Shown: piece by piece, positions 8,478-17,072 of the stretch
Layout: each line of letters starts with the position of its first letter
Position numbering within the stretch: the stretch's first letter is position 1
NCBI GenBank assembly: GCA_965218625.1
Contig: CBDCLG010000005.1
Coordinates: forward strand, 1 to 47,621
Direction: 5' to 3'
DNA length: 47,621 nucleotides
Source of the DNA: Bin5 sp965218625
Lineage (GTDB): Bacteria > Chloroflexota > Anaerolineae > Caldilineales > Caldilineaceae
Notes under the pieces: model-generated
Told to the model about the DNA's origin: nothing
Seen by the model: only the letters and a program-made list of their open reading frames with translations
Databases searched by the model: none
Translations under genes and position numbers: made by a program

Positions 8478-9575
8478 CTACACCGCGTACCGTTTGACCG
8501 CAACCGGGTCCAGCTCCAAACCGAGACCATGCTTGCCCGGATCGGGCGACCAGACCCCATCGCACGGCTCGTCAAACGAACTGTAGAAAATGCGGTCCGC
8601 CGCCTCCACCGTGCCCAAATACTCGACGATCTTCAGATTGGGCGTGGCACAGGCAAGATGCAGATGGACCAGCTGATAGGCGTGCGGGGCGACCGGCAAA
8701 TTGAAAGCATGCGCCAGGTGCGCTACCTTCATCCACTCCGTGATGCCGCCTACCCGGCCCACGTCCGGCTGCACAATGTCCGCCCCGCCGCGCGCGATCA
8801 ACTCACGAAATCCATACTTCGTGTACTCATGCTCACCCGTCGCCACCGGAATCTCGATCGCCCTCGCCACAGCCGCCAGCCCCTCGATGTCGTCGGCGAG
8901 CACCGGCTCCTCGAACCAGCCGACATCATACTCCGCAAACGTGCGCGCCATCCGAATCGCCTGCTTGGCGTAATAGCCGTTGTTGGCATCGATGAAGATC
9001 TCCACCTCCGCGCCCACAGCCTCCCGCACCGCCGCCAGCCGCGCCACGTCCTCGCGCTCGCTCTGTCCGAAATCCTTGCCAACCTTCATCTTCACCGCCT
9101 TCATGCCCCGCTCGACGTACCCGCACTGCTCCGCCACCAGCTCATCCTGCGAAAAATGCGTCCAGCCCCCGCTGCCATAGACAGGAACCGTCTCCACGTA
9201 AGGCCCAAGCAGCCGGTAAAGCGGTGTCTCGTAAAACCGGGCCTTCAGGTCCCAGAGCGCGATGTCGACGGCGGAAAGCGCACTGAACGCAAGCCCCTTG
9301 CGGCCGACCCCCCGAACCGCCCAAAACATCTCGTCCCACAGCTTCTCGATATGCAAAGCGTTTTGGCCCAGCAGAATCGGCTTCAGCGTCCGCTCAATAA
9401 CCTCGCGCGCCGCCGTCGTCCCGCCCCCCAGGCCCAGCCCGACCAGGCCCTGGTCGCTGTAAACATGAACGAAACATTGGCTGCGGCCCGGTACGATATG
9501 ACGAATCGTCGCATCCTGAAATCCCGGCAGATGGGGTACGGACAGCACTGTCGTCCTGATATCCTCAATAATCAT
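8478..9575 (-). CDS. Mandelate racemase / muconate lactonizing enzyme family protein
   Basis: 365 residues from the ATG at 9575, which has GGAGA seven bases upstream; the open frame extends further but without a ribosome site. It is an enolase-superfamily (beta/alpha)7 barrel. The Lys-x-Lys pair is at 162/164 (VKMKVGKD). Metal ligands are in FIDANNGY, WFEEP and ATGEHE, the Asp of the His-Asp dyad in QPDVGRVGGITEW, and the His in APHAYQ. KxK plus His-Asp is the mandelate racemase subgroup, which abstracts a proton next to a carboxylate; most members dehydrate acid sugars or racemise. The exact substrate cannot be read from the sequence. Divergent from the VOC gene, with 137 bases between them. 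Confidence 0.9.
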   Translation of the reverse strand: MIIEDIRTTVLSVPHLPGFQDATIRHIVPGRSQCFVHVYSDQGLVGLGLGGGTTAAREVIERTLKPILLGQNALHIEKLWDEMFWAVRGVGRKGLAFSALSAVDIALWDLKARFYETPLYRLLGPYVETVPVYGSGGWTHFSQDELVAEQCGYVERGMKAVKMKVGKDFGQSEREDVARLAAVREAVGAEVEIFIDANNGYYAKQAIRMARTFAEYDVGWFEEPVLADDIEGLAAVARAIEIPVATGEHEYTKYGFRELIARGGADIVQPDVGRVGGITEWMKVAHLAHAFNLPVAPHAYQLVHLHLACATPNLKIVEYLGTVEAADRIFYSSFDEPCDGVWSPDPGKHGLGLELDPVAVKRYAV

Positions 9576-9621
9576 CGCTACTCTCCTGCGAGCATGTTTG
9601 GCCTCCGAACTGACTGTTGGT

Positions 9622-9627
9622 ATTATC
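9622..9627 (-). promoter_or_regulatory. Candidate extended -10 for the racemase-family gene
   Basis: On the minus strand TGC immediately precedes GATAAT (9622-9627), an extended -10 pattern about 47 bases before the ATG at 9575. No good -35 at standard spacing is seen. Position in the divergent intergenic region supports it. Confidence 0.35.
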
Positions 9628-9712
9628 GCACAGAATTGCCAATTCGAGTTGGGCAATCAAGCCTAAATTCGGCCCTGTATTCGTCAATTCTGGAATCAGA
9701 TAAGAGTTCAAC

Positions 9713-10180
9713 ATGAGCAAAATCGAGTTGGGATCGGTCGTGCAGGTGGGCATCGTCGTCCATGACGCGCTCGCCGCGGCCAACGCCTGGACAGAACGCT
9801 TCGCCCTCGAACCGGCCGAGGTCATTGACTGGCCCCCCGAAGGCAGCGGCCTGGATGCCGGCTCCACCTATCGCGGACGGCCCGGAAACTTCCGCATGAG
9901 GCTCGCCTTTATCGAGACCGGCGCCGTCCAAATCGAGTTCATCCAGCCGCTCGAGGGCGCCAATATCTATTCAGAGTTCCTGGAAGAAAAGGGCGGAGGC
10001 CTGCACCACCTCCTCTTCCGTGTGCCCGACCCTGTCGATGTCGCCCGCGTACTTGAAGTCGAAGTCACGCAGAGCGGCGGCTCCACGCTGGACCCCGGCG
10101 CGGTATGGGCCTACCTCGATACCGAAAAAATTCTGGGTACAATCATCGAACTCAAAACAATTCGAGACGAGGGGGATTGA
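9713..10180 (+). CDS. VOC superfamily (glyoxalase/epimerase-like) protein
   Basis: 155 residues, one vicinal-oxygen-chelate domain with two betaalphabetabetabeta halves. The expected metal ligands are visible: His in VGIVVHD (about 17), Glu in VQIEFIQP, His in GGGLHHLLF and Glu in GTIIELK near the C-terminus. The spacing and the GGGLHH segment are close to methylmalonyl-CoA epimerase and related isomerases, but no CoA-specific signature is clear. It is alone on the plus strand, divergent from the racemase-family gene. Substrate unknown. Confidence 0.82.
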   Translation: MSKIELGSVVQVGIVVHDALAAANAWTERFALEPAEVIDWPPEGSGLDAGSTYRGRPGNFRMRLAFIETGAVQIEFIQPLEGANIYSEFLEEKGGGLHHLLFRVPDPVDVARVLEVEVTQSGGSTLDPGAVWAYLDTEKILGTIIELKTIRDEGD

Positions 10181-10350
10181 ACCTGCATTTGCCCCCCAAT
10201 GCGGGGGATGTTACAATTAATCGAATTTTTTCGGGTCAATCAGTATTGTCCCGGACTGCGATTCCCTGGGCGCCGGGCAATTGCTGCGCGCTGAAGTCAT
10301 TTGGAGGGACCGCAAAAAACGACTTGGCCCTTTCACGTTCCATTGAGACT

Positions 10351-11502
10351 ATGCGAGTTGGCATTGACGCCCGGCTGGTCCATCATCAGCCGGCAGGTAT
10401 CAGTCGCTATACGAAGCATCTCATAGAAGAGCTTGCACAGCTGGACCGGGAAACAATGTATACAGTTTTCCAGCACCGCAAACACCGGGAGCCACTGGTC
10501 CTTGCGCCGAACTTTCGACGGCGGACGCTGTTCACACCCGTACACCGGCGCGTCGAGCAGCCAATGCTGGGCTGGGAACTCGCCCTTCATCCGCTCGACC
10601 TCCTCCACAGCACCGACTTTATCCCGCCATTCTACAACAGGGTCCCATCGGTTATTACCGTCCACGACCTCGGTTTCCTCCGCTGGCCACACTTCCTTAC
10701 CGAGTCCCACGCCGCCTACTACAGCCAGATCGATCGCGCCGTCCGCCGTACCTGTCACATCATCGTGCCCAGCCAGAGCACCAAGAACGATGTCGTGGGA
10801 CAACTCGGCGCGTCGCCCAATAAAATAAGTGTGATTCACGAATCCGCGGCCTCCTACTGCCGCCCTCTGCCGCAGGCGCAATCCCGCCTTGAAATGCAGG
10901 CCAAATACGGCATTCCCGAAAACTACATCCTTTTCGTCAGCACAATCGAACCCCGCAAAAACATCGGCGGCCTCCTCAACGCCTTTCACCATCTCCGCAA
11001 ACACTACAATGTCGGAGAAATTGGACTCGTGCTGGCGGGAAAACCCGGTTGGCTATACGAGGAAATCTACCGTCGCGTAGAGGAGCTTGACCTCCAGCAG
11101 AGCGCCTTTTTCCTCGGCCGCGTGCCCGATGAGGATCTCCCCCAGCTCTATAGCGGGGCCCGCTGCCATGTCCATCCCGCCTTCTACGAAGGCTTTGGCC
11201 TGTCACCGCTCGAGGCAATGGCCTGCGGCACACCAACAATTGTCGGCAATACAAGCAGCATGCCCGAAGTCGTCGGCGACGCCGGGCTCATCGTCGACCC
11301 CTCCGACTGGGAGGAGATCGCCGTCGCCATCCACCGCCTCCTGACCGACGACGAGCTCCACCGGGAGTTGCGCCAGAAAGGCCTGCAGCGCGCCTCCGTC
11401 TTCAGCTGGAAGCGGGCTGCCGCCGAAACACTCGCAGTCTATCGCGCGGTCCGCGACCAATCCCCGGTTCCCGACGCGCCGGCACACCCGACCTCCATCT
11501 GA
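10351..11502 (+). CDS. Glycosyltransferase family 4
   Basis: 383 residues from the ATG at 10351 (MRVGIDARLVHHQPAGISRY), the usual GT4 N-terminus; longer in-frame starts upstream lack homology. It is a GT-B fold enzyme using a nucleotide-sugar donor. The C-terminal donor site has the EX7E pair Glu280/Glu288 in FYEGFGLSPLEAMACGTP, preceded by STIEPRKN and FLGRVPDEDLPQLYSGA. It is followed after nine bases by a second GT4 gene, so the two are probably one unit for cell-surface polysaccharide or glycolipid assembly. The linkage is not predictable. Confidence 0.9.
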   Translation: MRVGIDARLVHHQPAGISRYTKHLIEELAQLDRETMYTVFQHRKHREPLVLAPNFRRRTLFTPVHRRVEQPMLGWELALHPLDLLHSTDFIPPFYNRVPSVITVHDLGFLRWPHFLTESHAAYYSQIDRAVRRTCHIIVPSQSTKNDVVGQLGASPNKISVIHESAASYCRPLPQAQSRLEMQAKYGIPENYILFVSTIEPRKNIGGLLNAFHHLRKHYNVGEIGLVLAGKPGWLYEEIYRRVEELDLQQSAFFLGRVPDEDLPQLYSGARCHVHPAFYEGFGLSPLEAMACGTPTIVGNTSSMPEVVGDAGLIVDPSDWEEIAVAIHRLLTDDELHRELRQKGLQRASVFSWKRAAAETLAVYRAVRDQSPVPDAPAHPTSI

Positions 11503-11511
11503 AGCCCGGCG

Positions 11512-12738
11512 ATGAAGCTCCTCCTGCTCACGCCCCAATCCCCCTTCCCGCCCCGCCAGGGCACGACACTCCGCAACTACTACCTGCTGCGCCACTTTGC
11601 CGCCAGCTGTGAACTGCATCTCTTCTCCTGCCTGTCTCCACACGACAACCACCAGCCCGCTCCCGAACTCCAAAGCATGTGCGCCCGCGTAGAGTCCTTC
11701 CGCCAGCCCCACCGCCCGCTCAAACGCCGCCTGCGCGACTCTCTGCTCGCCTCCAGGCCCGACATGGCCCTCCGCCTTGCCCACAAACAGGCCCAAACAA
11801 AACTGCAGCAAATGCTGGCCGAAGAAAGCTACGACCTGGTGCAGGTCGAAGGCATCGAGATGGCCCCCTACGGCTTCCAGATTCTGCAGACGCCCGCCGG
11901 CGCCCCGCCCGTTGTCTTCGACAATCACAACGTCGAATTCCTGCTGCAAAAAAGGGCCGCCCTGATGGACGCCTCCAACCCGAAACGCTGGCACGCCGCC
12001 GGCTATAGCTTCCTCCAATGGCAAAAACTGTACCGCTACGAAAGGGCCTTCTGCCGTGCCGTTGCCGGCGCCGTCGCCGTCAGCGAACCGGACCGGTATG
12101 CGCTGGCCTCGCTCGCGCCGGATCAGCCGATTGTCAATGTGCCCAACGGCGTCGATATCTCCCGCTATCAGCCGAACCCGCTCCCCTCAGAAAACCCCCC
12201 GGCCCTCGTCTTCACAGGAAAAATGGACTACCGCCCCAACGTCGATGCCATGCTCTGGTTCGGACAAAGAGTGCTGCCCAACATTCGCCGCGCAACCGCC
12301 GCCCGCCTCCTGATCGCCGGCATGTCGCCCCATCCCGCCCTCGACAGACTGCGCGCACTGCCCGGCGTCGAAATCACCGGCGCCGTCGACGACATCGTGC
12401 CCTATATTCACCGCGCCGCCATCTATCTGGCCCCCATGCGAGTGGGGGGCGGCACCCGCTTCAAAGTGCTCGAGGCAATGGCCTGCGCCCGGCCTGTCGT
12501 CAGCACCTCGCTCGGCGTCGAGGGCATTCCCGTGCGCAATGGCGAACATCTCCTAATCGCCGACCAACCGCGCGACTTCGCCGACGCCGTCCTGTCACTC
12601 CTGCGCGACCAGGCCGGCGGCGGCCAGCGCAGCCGCGCGCTCGGCAAGGCCGCCCGCGCCTTTGTCGAACAACAATTCTCCTGGGACGCGATCCTGCCCC
12701 GGCTCGACGCCTTCCACGCCCAGCTGTTGTCGCGGTGA
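11512..12738 (+). CDS. Glycosyltransferase family 4 (EpsH/PEP-CTERM-associated type)
   Basis: 408 residues. The N-terminus MKLLLLTPQSPFPPRQGTTL and FDNHNVEF are characteristic of the sugar transferases found with exopolysaccharide clusters. The C-terminal half has NGVDISRY, VFTGKMDYRPNVDAM, APMRVGGGTRFKVLEAMA (with Glu321 of the donor site) and ARPVVSTSLGVEGI. GT-B fold retaining transferase, cytoplasmic or membrane-associated. It is directly downstream of another GT4 gene on the same strand. It converges with the coiled-coil DUF gene, 32 bases away. Confidence 0.88.
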   Translation: MKLLLLTPQSPFPPRQGTTLRNYYLLRHFAASCELHLFSCLSPHDNHQPAPELQSMCARVESFRQPHRPLKRRLRDSLLASRPDMALRLAHKQAQTKLQQMLAEESYDLVQVEGIEMAPYGFQILQTPAGAPPVVFDNHNVEFLLQKRAALMDASNPKRWHAAGYSFLQWQKLYRYERAFCRAVAGAVAVSEPDRYALASLAPDQPIVNVPNGVDISRYQPNPLPSENPPALVFTGKMDYRPNVDAMLWFGQRVLPNIRRATAARLLIAGMSPHPALDRLRALPGVEITGAVDDIVPYIHRAAIYLAPMRVGGGTRFKVLEAMACARPVVSTSLGVEGIPVRNGEHLLIADQPRDFADAVLSLLRDQAGGGQRSRALGKAARAFVEQQFSWDAILPRLDAFHAQLLSR

Positions 12739-12770
12739 AGTTGCGCTCAATTGGCTCCGAAGGGGAAAGT

Positions 12771-13535
12771 CTATCCTCTGTCGCCGGGGGCAAGGGCGTG
12801 TCCGTTTACCACCAGCCACACATCCAGCTCGTCGGCTGAACTGTGCGCTTCCGGTGTTGCCCACTTGCCCGCCGCCACGGGCCGCGTGGCCGCGCCCGTG
12901 TTCGCCAGCAGCGCCGCGCGACGCGCCGCCCGTCTCACATCGTCTTCGCCAACGCCCCAGGAACTCTCGACGACAAGATGAAGATTCTCGCGCGTGCGGC
13001 GATCGCGGCCGCGCACCACAGCATCAGCCAGCTCTATCTCTTCGGCCTCGGCCTCCGATAGCCGCTCCTCTGCAACCGCAGCGTCGGTCAGCGCCGCCAG
13101 CTCCTCTATCGGTACCGTCCGCGCCTTGAGTACGATCCCCCGAAAATGCTGGAAGGGACGATCTCTGTGCTGGCTCTCCAACAAAATCCCCTTGAGGTCG
13201 CCCACCTCTCTGGTCAGAGTTTCCACCCGGGTTTCCGTCCGTCTCTGCGCCTCTGCCAGCTCCTCCAGGCGCGTCTCCGTCCGTCCCTGCGCCTCAGCCA
13301 GAGCCTCAAGACGCGCCTCCGTCCGTCCCTGCGCCTCAGCCAGCTCCTCCAGACGCGCCCCCAGCCGCTGCAAAACTTCGTCCGTGCGTTGTTGCGCGGC
13401 TGCCAGCGCGCTCAGCACGCGTGGCATCTCCAAAATCTCATCCGTAAGCAGGATGCGTCGCAACTCCGCCCGCCACTCTGGCCGCTCGGAAAGTAACTGC
13501 GTCAATTGGTGGAAATGCTCTACCGTGAATGCCAT
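12771..13535 (-). CDS. Coiled-coil protein with C-terminal PD-(D/E)XK-like domain (DUF3782-like)
   Basis: 254 residues. Residues about 45-115 are tandem 14-residue coiled-coil units of the form EELAEAQGRTEARL (three clear copies plus diverged flanks), encoded by near-identical 42-base repeats at roughly 13236-13376. The C-terminal half, with LHLVVESSWGVGEDDVRRAARRA then an ATRPVAAG segment, matches a family common in Cyanobacteria and Chloroflexota whose end is thought to be a restriction-endonuclease-like fold. Here the Glu of VVESSW would be a catalytic candidate. No cognate methylase is nearby. Function unknown. The repeat number may vary between strains. Confidence 0.7.
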   Translation of the reverse strand: MAFTVEHFHQLTQLLSERPEWRAELRRILLTDEILEMPRVLSALAAAQQRTDEVLQRLGARLEELAEAQGRTEARLEALAEAQGRTETRLEELAEAQRRTETRVETLTREVGDLKGILLESQHRDRPFQHFRGIVLKARTVPIEELAALTDAAVAEERLSEAEAEEIELADAVVRGRDRRTRENLHLVVESSWGVGEDDVRRAARRAALLANTGAATRPVAAGKWATPEAHSSADELDVWLVVNGHALAPGDRG

Positions 13536-13581
13536 TGCCCTGGCCTGCCCCTCTTAGTTTCAACTGGCATTATAGCCGAAC

Positions 13582-13635
13582 CAGGGCAATTGCATCCAAA
13601 TTGGATAGAGAGACAGGGCGATTGCATCCAATTGG
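13582..13635. repeat. Direct repeat of a 22-23-base element
   Basis: 13582-13604 and 13614-13635 both read CAGGGC, A/G, ATTGCATCCAA, then a TTGG end, the first copy with one extra A. Each copy ends in a CCAATTGG-like palindrome. They sit just upstream of the coiled-coil DUF gene (minus strand) and could be operator-like sites for it or part of an interspersed repeat. Confidence 0.5.
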
Positions 13636-13766
13636 GTCAAGACCTGGCGACACGACCTGATTCGAGCCCAACTCCGAAAAAACAGCCGAGAACGAATGAC
13701 TACTGGTAGGGGCGCCCCTTGTGGGTGCCCTTCGTGGGATATTTTGGCGTCCGGATTTAGATGGGA

Positions 13767-13788
13767 TTGCCCCGGTTTGGCGGGGCAA
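13767..13788. repeat. 8-bp GC-rich hairpin in intergenic repeat block
   Basis: TTGCCCCG (13767-13774) pairs with CGGGGCAA (13781-13788) around GTTTGG. There is no T-run on either side, so a terminator is unlikely. The surrounding sequence, including GGGGCGCCCCTTGTGGGTGC near 13710, has the look of a dispersed palindromic element. Confidence 0.4.
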
Positions 13789-14507
13789 CCATCTTGACAC
13801 CATCCCGCCCTGATCGCATCCCCACCATCGCTAACGTCTTTCCGATTTCGCCCGCGCTGTGATCGATTTGGCCTTTGCCGGCGCCCGTCTGCTTCGCCGG
13901 CGCCCGTCGCTTCGCCGGATGCATGGATGGCGCGCGCGGCCCAACGCCGAACAACCGCAAAAGGGCAGCGAAGAACGTACGAACAGCGCGGAAGAGAGCG
14001 GTGACCTGGCTACTACGGGCATCTCGCTTTTGATACCTGGCGAACGCTTCTGCCTTTTCCAACGGGGTCTCGACGCTGGCAGGGCCTTATGCCAGATAGC
14101 GTTTGAACCAAGGCGCCGGCGCGCGCCGCTTACGCTGTATTCGATGATTGAAATCGGATTTGACAGGCTCTGGGAACATAGGTTATTGTCATGGCGTCAT
14201 TGTAATATCTGTATTTTTTGACAAGCCGGTCTGGCCAACGAGCTTATTATTTCTTATGAATCCTCCACGGCGGGCTGCTGGTCAGGCACTCATTTATCTC
14301 TCTTCGGCATGTGGTCCTGAATGGATGGCGCATGAACCTGCGCCGACACCAGTCCCCCTGAAGCAGCAGCCCCCTTTCCACCGACAATCCAGTTGTTCGC
14401 GCCGGACCGCGCGCGCAGCGGCCACTTTTTCGAATTCCGGGCCGGTTTCTCTATCCGACGTCCACTTCGCGCCGCGGCGTTTCCGCGTGCGGCAGGGGGA
14501 GAGGTAG

Positions 14508-15023
14508 ATGTTTCCAGACGGGCGGATGAAGAAGACCTGGATTGGCGGGTTCTTCTTTAACGCAAAGGGTATGGGAATATTGCTGGTGGCGGCGCTGCTG
14601 ACGGTCTGTGTTGCGCTGCTGTCGGTGGTGGGGGATGCGTCGGCGCAGGAGGACGTGAAGGCGGTCCACAACCTGGCGCTGGCGAGCAGCGAGCCGGGCG
14701 AGCTCGAGGTGACGTGGGACGTGCCGACGGAGACGCCGGTCGACTACCGCGTGAGCTGGGCGCGGGACGGTGAGAACTTCACGACCTGGACCGACCTTTC
14801 GGGCAACGCCTTTCCCCACGACAAATTCGTATACGGTTACCGGCCTGGACGGGGGCGTGCGCTACAAGGTGCAGGTGCGCGCCCGCTACCAGGGGACCGG
14901 CGACGGCCGGCCCGGCGGCTGGAGCGATGTGGTGCGGGCGGACGTTATGGCTGCGCCGACGGCGACCCCGACGCACACGCCGACATTTACTGCTACGCCG
15001 ACGTTTACGGCGACACCGACTGA
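14508..15023 (+). CDS. N-terminal piece of the mosaic secreted protein: signal peptide and FN3
   Basis: Start at 14508 with GGGGGAGAGG upstream; an ATG at 14526 (MKKTWIGG) is an alternative. There is a long signal peptide: positive N-region, then a hydrophobic core (GILLVAALLTVCVALLSVV) and an ASAQ cleavage-like site at about residue 47. A fibronectin type III domain begins at residue 50 (VKAVHNLALASSEPGELEV). It reads correctly to GNAFP. At the CCCC run 14814-14817 one extra base throws it out of frame: the continuation TTNSYTVTGLDGGVRYKV is in the next frame. The last 68 residues of this frame are therefore spurious. The second FN3 copy at 15184-15470 shows the intact sequence. Confidence 0.75.
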   Translation: MFPDGRMKKTWIGGFFFNAKGMGILLVAALLTVCVALLSVVGDASAQEDVKAVHNLALASSEPGELEVTWDVPTETPVDYRVSWARDGENFTTWTDLSGNAFPHDKFVYGYRPGRGRALQGAGARPLPGDRRRPARRLERCGAGGRYGCADGDPDAHADIYCYADVYGDTD

Positions 15024-16605
15024 CACGCCGACGGCCACGCCCACGTTTACGACGACACCGACGGCCACGGCGACACCGACTGATACCCCGACACCAACTC
15101 CGACGTTTACGGCCACGCCGACAGCAACTCCGACACCGACCGATACCCCCACGGCGACTGCGACGCCAACGCCCGGGGACGACCGCTCGATCGCTGCGGT
15201 ACGGCTTGTGAGCAGCCAGGCCGGCGTGCTGGAGGTGACGTGGGATGCGCCGGTGGAGACGCCGGCCGACTACCGTTTGAGCTGGGCGCGGACGGGTGAG
15301 GGCTTCAAGTCGTGGACGGACTTGTCGGGCAACGCCTTCCCGACAACGAACTCGTATACGATTACTGGGCTGGACGAGGGCGTGCGCTACAAGGTGAAGG
15401 CGCGCGCCCGATATAGCGGCAGTTCAGGCAGCTGGAGCGCTACGTTCGAGGCTGACGTTGCCTCTGCGGCGACCGATACACCGACGCCGACGGAGACGTC
15501 AACCGCGACGCCAACGGATACGCCGACTGCGACCGACACGCCCACGCCGACGGCCACGGTTGAAGGCAACAGCGCGGCCACAGACAGGGACGCGCTGGTC
15601 GCGCTCTACAACGCAACGGACGGCGCCAACTGGAGGGTTGACGACAACTGGCTGAGCCAGGAGCCGCTCAGGACCTGGTACGGCGTCACCACCGACGCCA
15701 ATGGCCGGGTGACGGGGCTGGCGTTGATGGGCAATGAGTTGAGCGGGTCGATTCCAAGCGAACTGGGCGACCTCGACCAACTGCAGAGCCTGCAGCTCTA
15801 CAACAACCAGCTGACGGGAACGCTTCCAGCCGCGCTGGGGAATCTCAACAGTCTGCAAGAACTGCACATCAGCAACACACGGTTGAGCGGGTCGATTCCA
15901 AGCGAACTGGGTGAACTCGACAACTTGGAAAGGCTGTACCTATACGACAGCCAGTTTAGCGGGTGGATTCCGGCTGCGTTGGGCAATCTGGAAAACCTTA
16001 AGAAGCTGCAGCTGAACAGCAATGAGTTGAGCGGGTCGATTCCAAGCGAACTGGGCGATCTCGGCGCACTGGAAGAGTTGAGCCTCCAGGGCAACCAGTT
16101 GACGGGGACGATACCGAGCGAGTTGGGCGACCTCGACAATCTCAAGGGCTTGTATCTGAACCACAACGAGTTGACGGGTTCGATTCCAGTTGAACTCGGC
16201 GACCTCGACGACCTGGAGTTTCTGGATCTCCAGTACAACCAGCTGAGCGGGTCGATTCCAGCCGAGTTGGGCAATCTCGAAGACCTGGAAGATCTGCTCC
16301 TGATGCGCAATCAGCTGACGGGGTCGATTCCAGTCGAGTTGGGTGACCTCGGCGCGCTGGTGAGGCTGGGCCTCAACCACAACGTGTTGAGTGGGACGAT
16401 TCCAAGCGAACTGGGCAACCTCGAAGAACTGCAGAAACTCCATCTCCAGGATAACCGGTTGACGGGTTCGATTCCGAGCGAACTGGGCAATCTCGACAAA
16501 TTGTCGCAGCTCATGCTCAACGACAACCGGTTGAGCGGGTTGATTCCGGCCGAGCTCGGCGACTGGACGAATTGGATTGGCTGTACCTCAGCAACAACCA
16601 GTTGA
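14770..16605 (+). CDS. Frame 2 of the mosaic protein: FN3, Thr-Pro linkers, first LRR block
   Basis: True coding starts after about 14817 (TTNSYTVTGL, end of FN3 1). Then come a Thr-Pro linker (14950-15177), a second FN3 (15184-15470), another linker, and an LRR N-cap (DRDALVALYNATDGANW, NWLSQEPLRTWYGVTTD). Twelve plant-type 24-residue LRRs follow, of the form LSGSIPSELGNLDNLxxLxL. The frame ends at a false stop: GDWTNWIG replaces GDLDELDW because one C is missing at about 16561-16564, and the LRRs continue in another frame. Not a separate gene. Confidence 0.7.
   Translation: MRTSRPGPTFRATPFPTTNSYTVTGLDGGVRYKVQVRARYQGTGDGRPGGWSDVVRADVMAAPTATPTHTPTFTATPTFTATPTDTPTATPTFTTTPTATATPTDTPTPTPTFTATPTATPTPTDTPTATATPTPGDDRSIAAVRLVSSQAGVLEVTWDAPVETPADYRLSWARTGEGFKSWTDLSGNAFPTTNSYTITGLDEGVRYKVKARARYSGSSGSWSATFEADVASAATDTPTPTETSTATPTDTPTATDTPTPTATVEGNSAATDRDALVALYNATDGANWRVDDNWLSQEPLRTWYGVTTDANGRVTGLALMGNELSGSIPSELGDLDQLQSLQLYNNQLTGTLPAALGNLNSLQELHISNTRLSGSIPSELGELDNLERLYLYDSQFSGWIPAALGNLENLKKLQLNSNELSGSIPSELGDLGALEELSLQGNQLTGTIPSELGDLDNLKGLYLNHNELTGSIPVELGDLDDLEFLDLQYNQLSGSIPAELGNLEDLEDLLLMRNQLTGSIPVELGDLGALVRLGLNHNVLSGTIPSELGNLEELQKLHLQDNRLTGSIPSELGNLDKLSQLMLNDNRLSGLIPAELGDWTNWIGCTSATTS
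14950..15177 (+). repeat. Thr-Pro coding tandem repeat
   Basis: Degenerate tandem of ACNCCNAC-type triplet pairs encoding (T-P/A-T)n, e.g. TPTFTATPTDTPTATPT. It is a flexible linker between FN3 1 and FN3 2. Unit lengths are multiples of three. Confidence 0.85.
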
Positions 16606-17072
16606 CGGGGACGATTCCGAGCGAACTCGGAGACCTGGGGAGCCTGGACACGCTGTCGCTCAGCAACAACCAGTTGACGGGGACGATTCCGGCCGAGCTG
16701 GCCGACATTTATTCCTTGACCTATATCCATCTGGACAACAACAATCTGTCCGGGTCGATTCCAGCAGAGTTCGGGAGCCTGAGAATGCTCAGACTCCTGT
16801 ATGTCCACGAAAACCAGTTGACGGGGTCGATACCGTCAGAACTCGGCAACGCCAACCTTTTGGAGTTTCTGAAAATCGCCAACAACCGGTTGAGCGGGGC
16901 GATTCCGTCCGAGCTGGGCAACATCACCGGACTGGCTGAAGCGTACATTGCGAATGAGGGGTTGACCGGCTGCGTGCCCAGTGCGTGGCGCGACCGTCGA
17001 CAACGACTTGCGACACACTCAGACTGCCGTTCTGTGGGGAAGGCGCGGCCACCGGACACCGACGCCGACTGA
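16572..17072 (+). CDS. Frame 3 of the mosaic protein: end of the first LRR block
   Basis: Continues the LRR array directly (LDWLYLSNNQLTGTIPSEL) with five more repeats and the start of the C-cap (LTGCVPSAWRD). The other blocks end SGCIP, then 15-20 residues, then L-(P/L/F)-(Y/F)-C. Here that cap is spread over three frames: TVDNDL, LRLPFCGEGAAT and TPTPTDTPT each lie in a different frame between 16985 and 17065, so at least three indels are present. The last 40 residues of this frame are spurious. Confidence 0.65.
   Translation: MDWLYLSNNQLTGTIPSELGDLGSLDTLSLSNNQLTGTIPAELADIYSLTYIHLDNNNLSGSIPAEFGSLRMLRLLYVHENQLTGSIPSELGNANLLEFLKIANNRLSGAIPSELGNITGLAEAYIANEGLTGCVPSAWRDRRQRLATHSDCRSVGKARPPDTDAD

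Larger units (their letters stand above)
13536..14507. other. Gene-free region with small repeats, upstream of the mosaic gene
   Basis: About 970 bases without a convincing gene. Several short open frames exist on both strands, but none has a recognisable domain or a ribosome site. The left part carries a duplicated 22-23-base element and a small GC hairpin, in a block (about 13700-13800) that reads like an interspersed intergenic repeat. Near the right end GGGGGAGAGG serves the start at 14508. TTGACA-like hexamers at 14160 and 14219 have no matching -10. Confidence 0.6.

Noticed and set aside
10185..10208. Possible terminator after the VOC gene (C6...G5)
   Set aside because: The stem is only about 5 bp and no T-run follows directly.
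13757..14221. Open frames on both strands in the gap upstream of the mosaic gene
   Set aside because: No ribosome site, no known motif, and compositions typical of shadow frames in GC-rich DNA.
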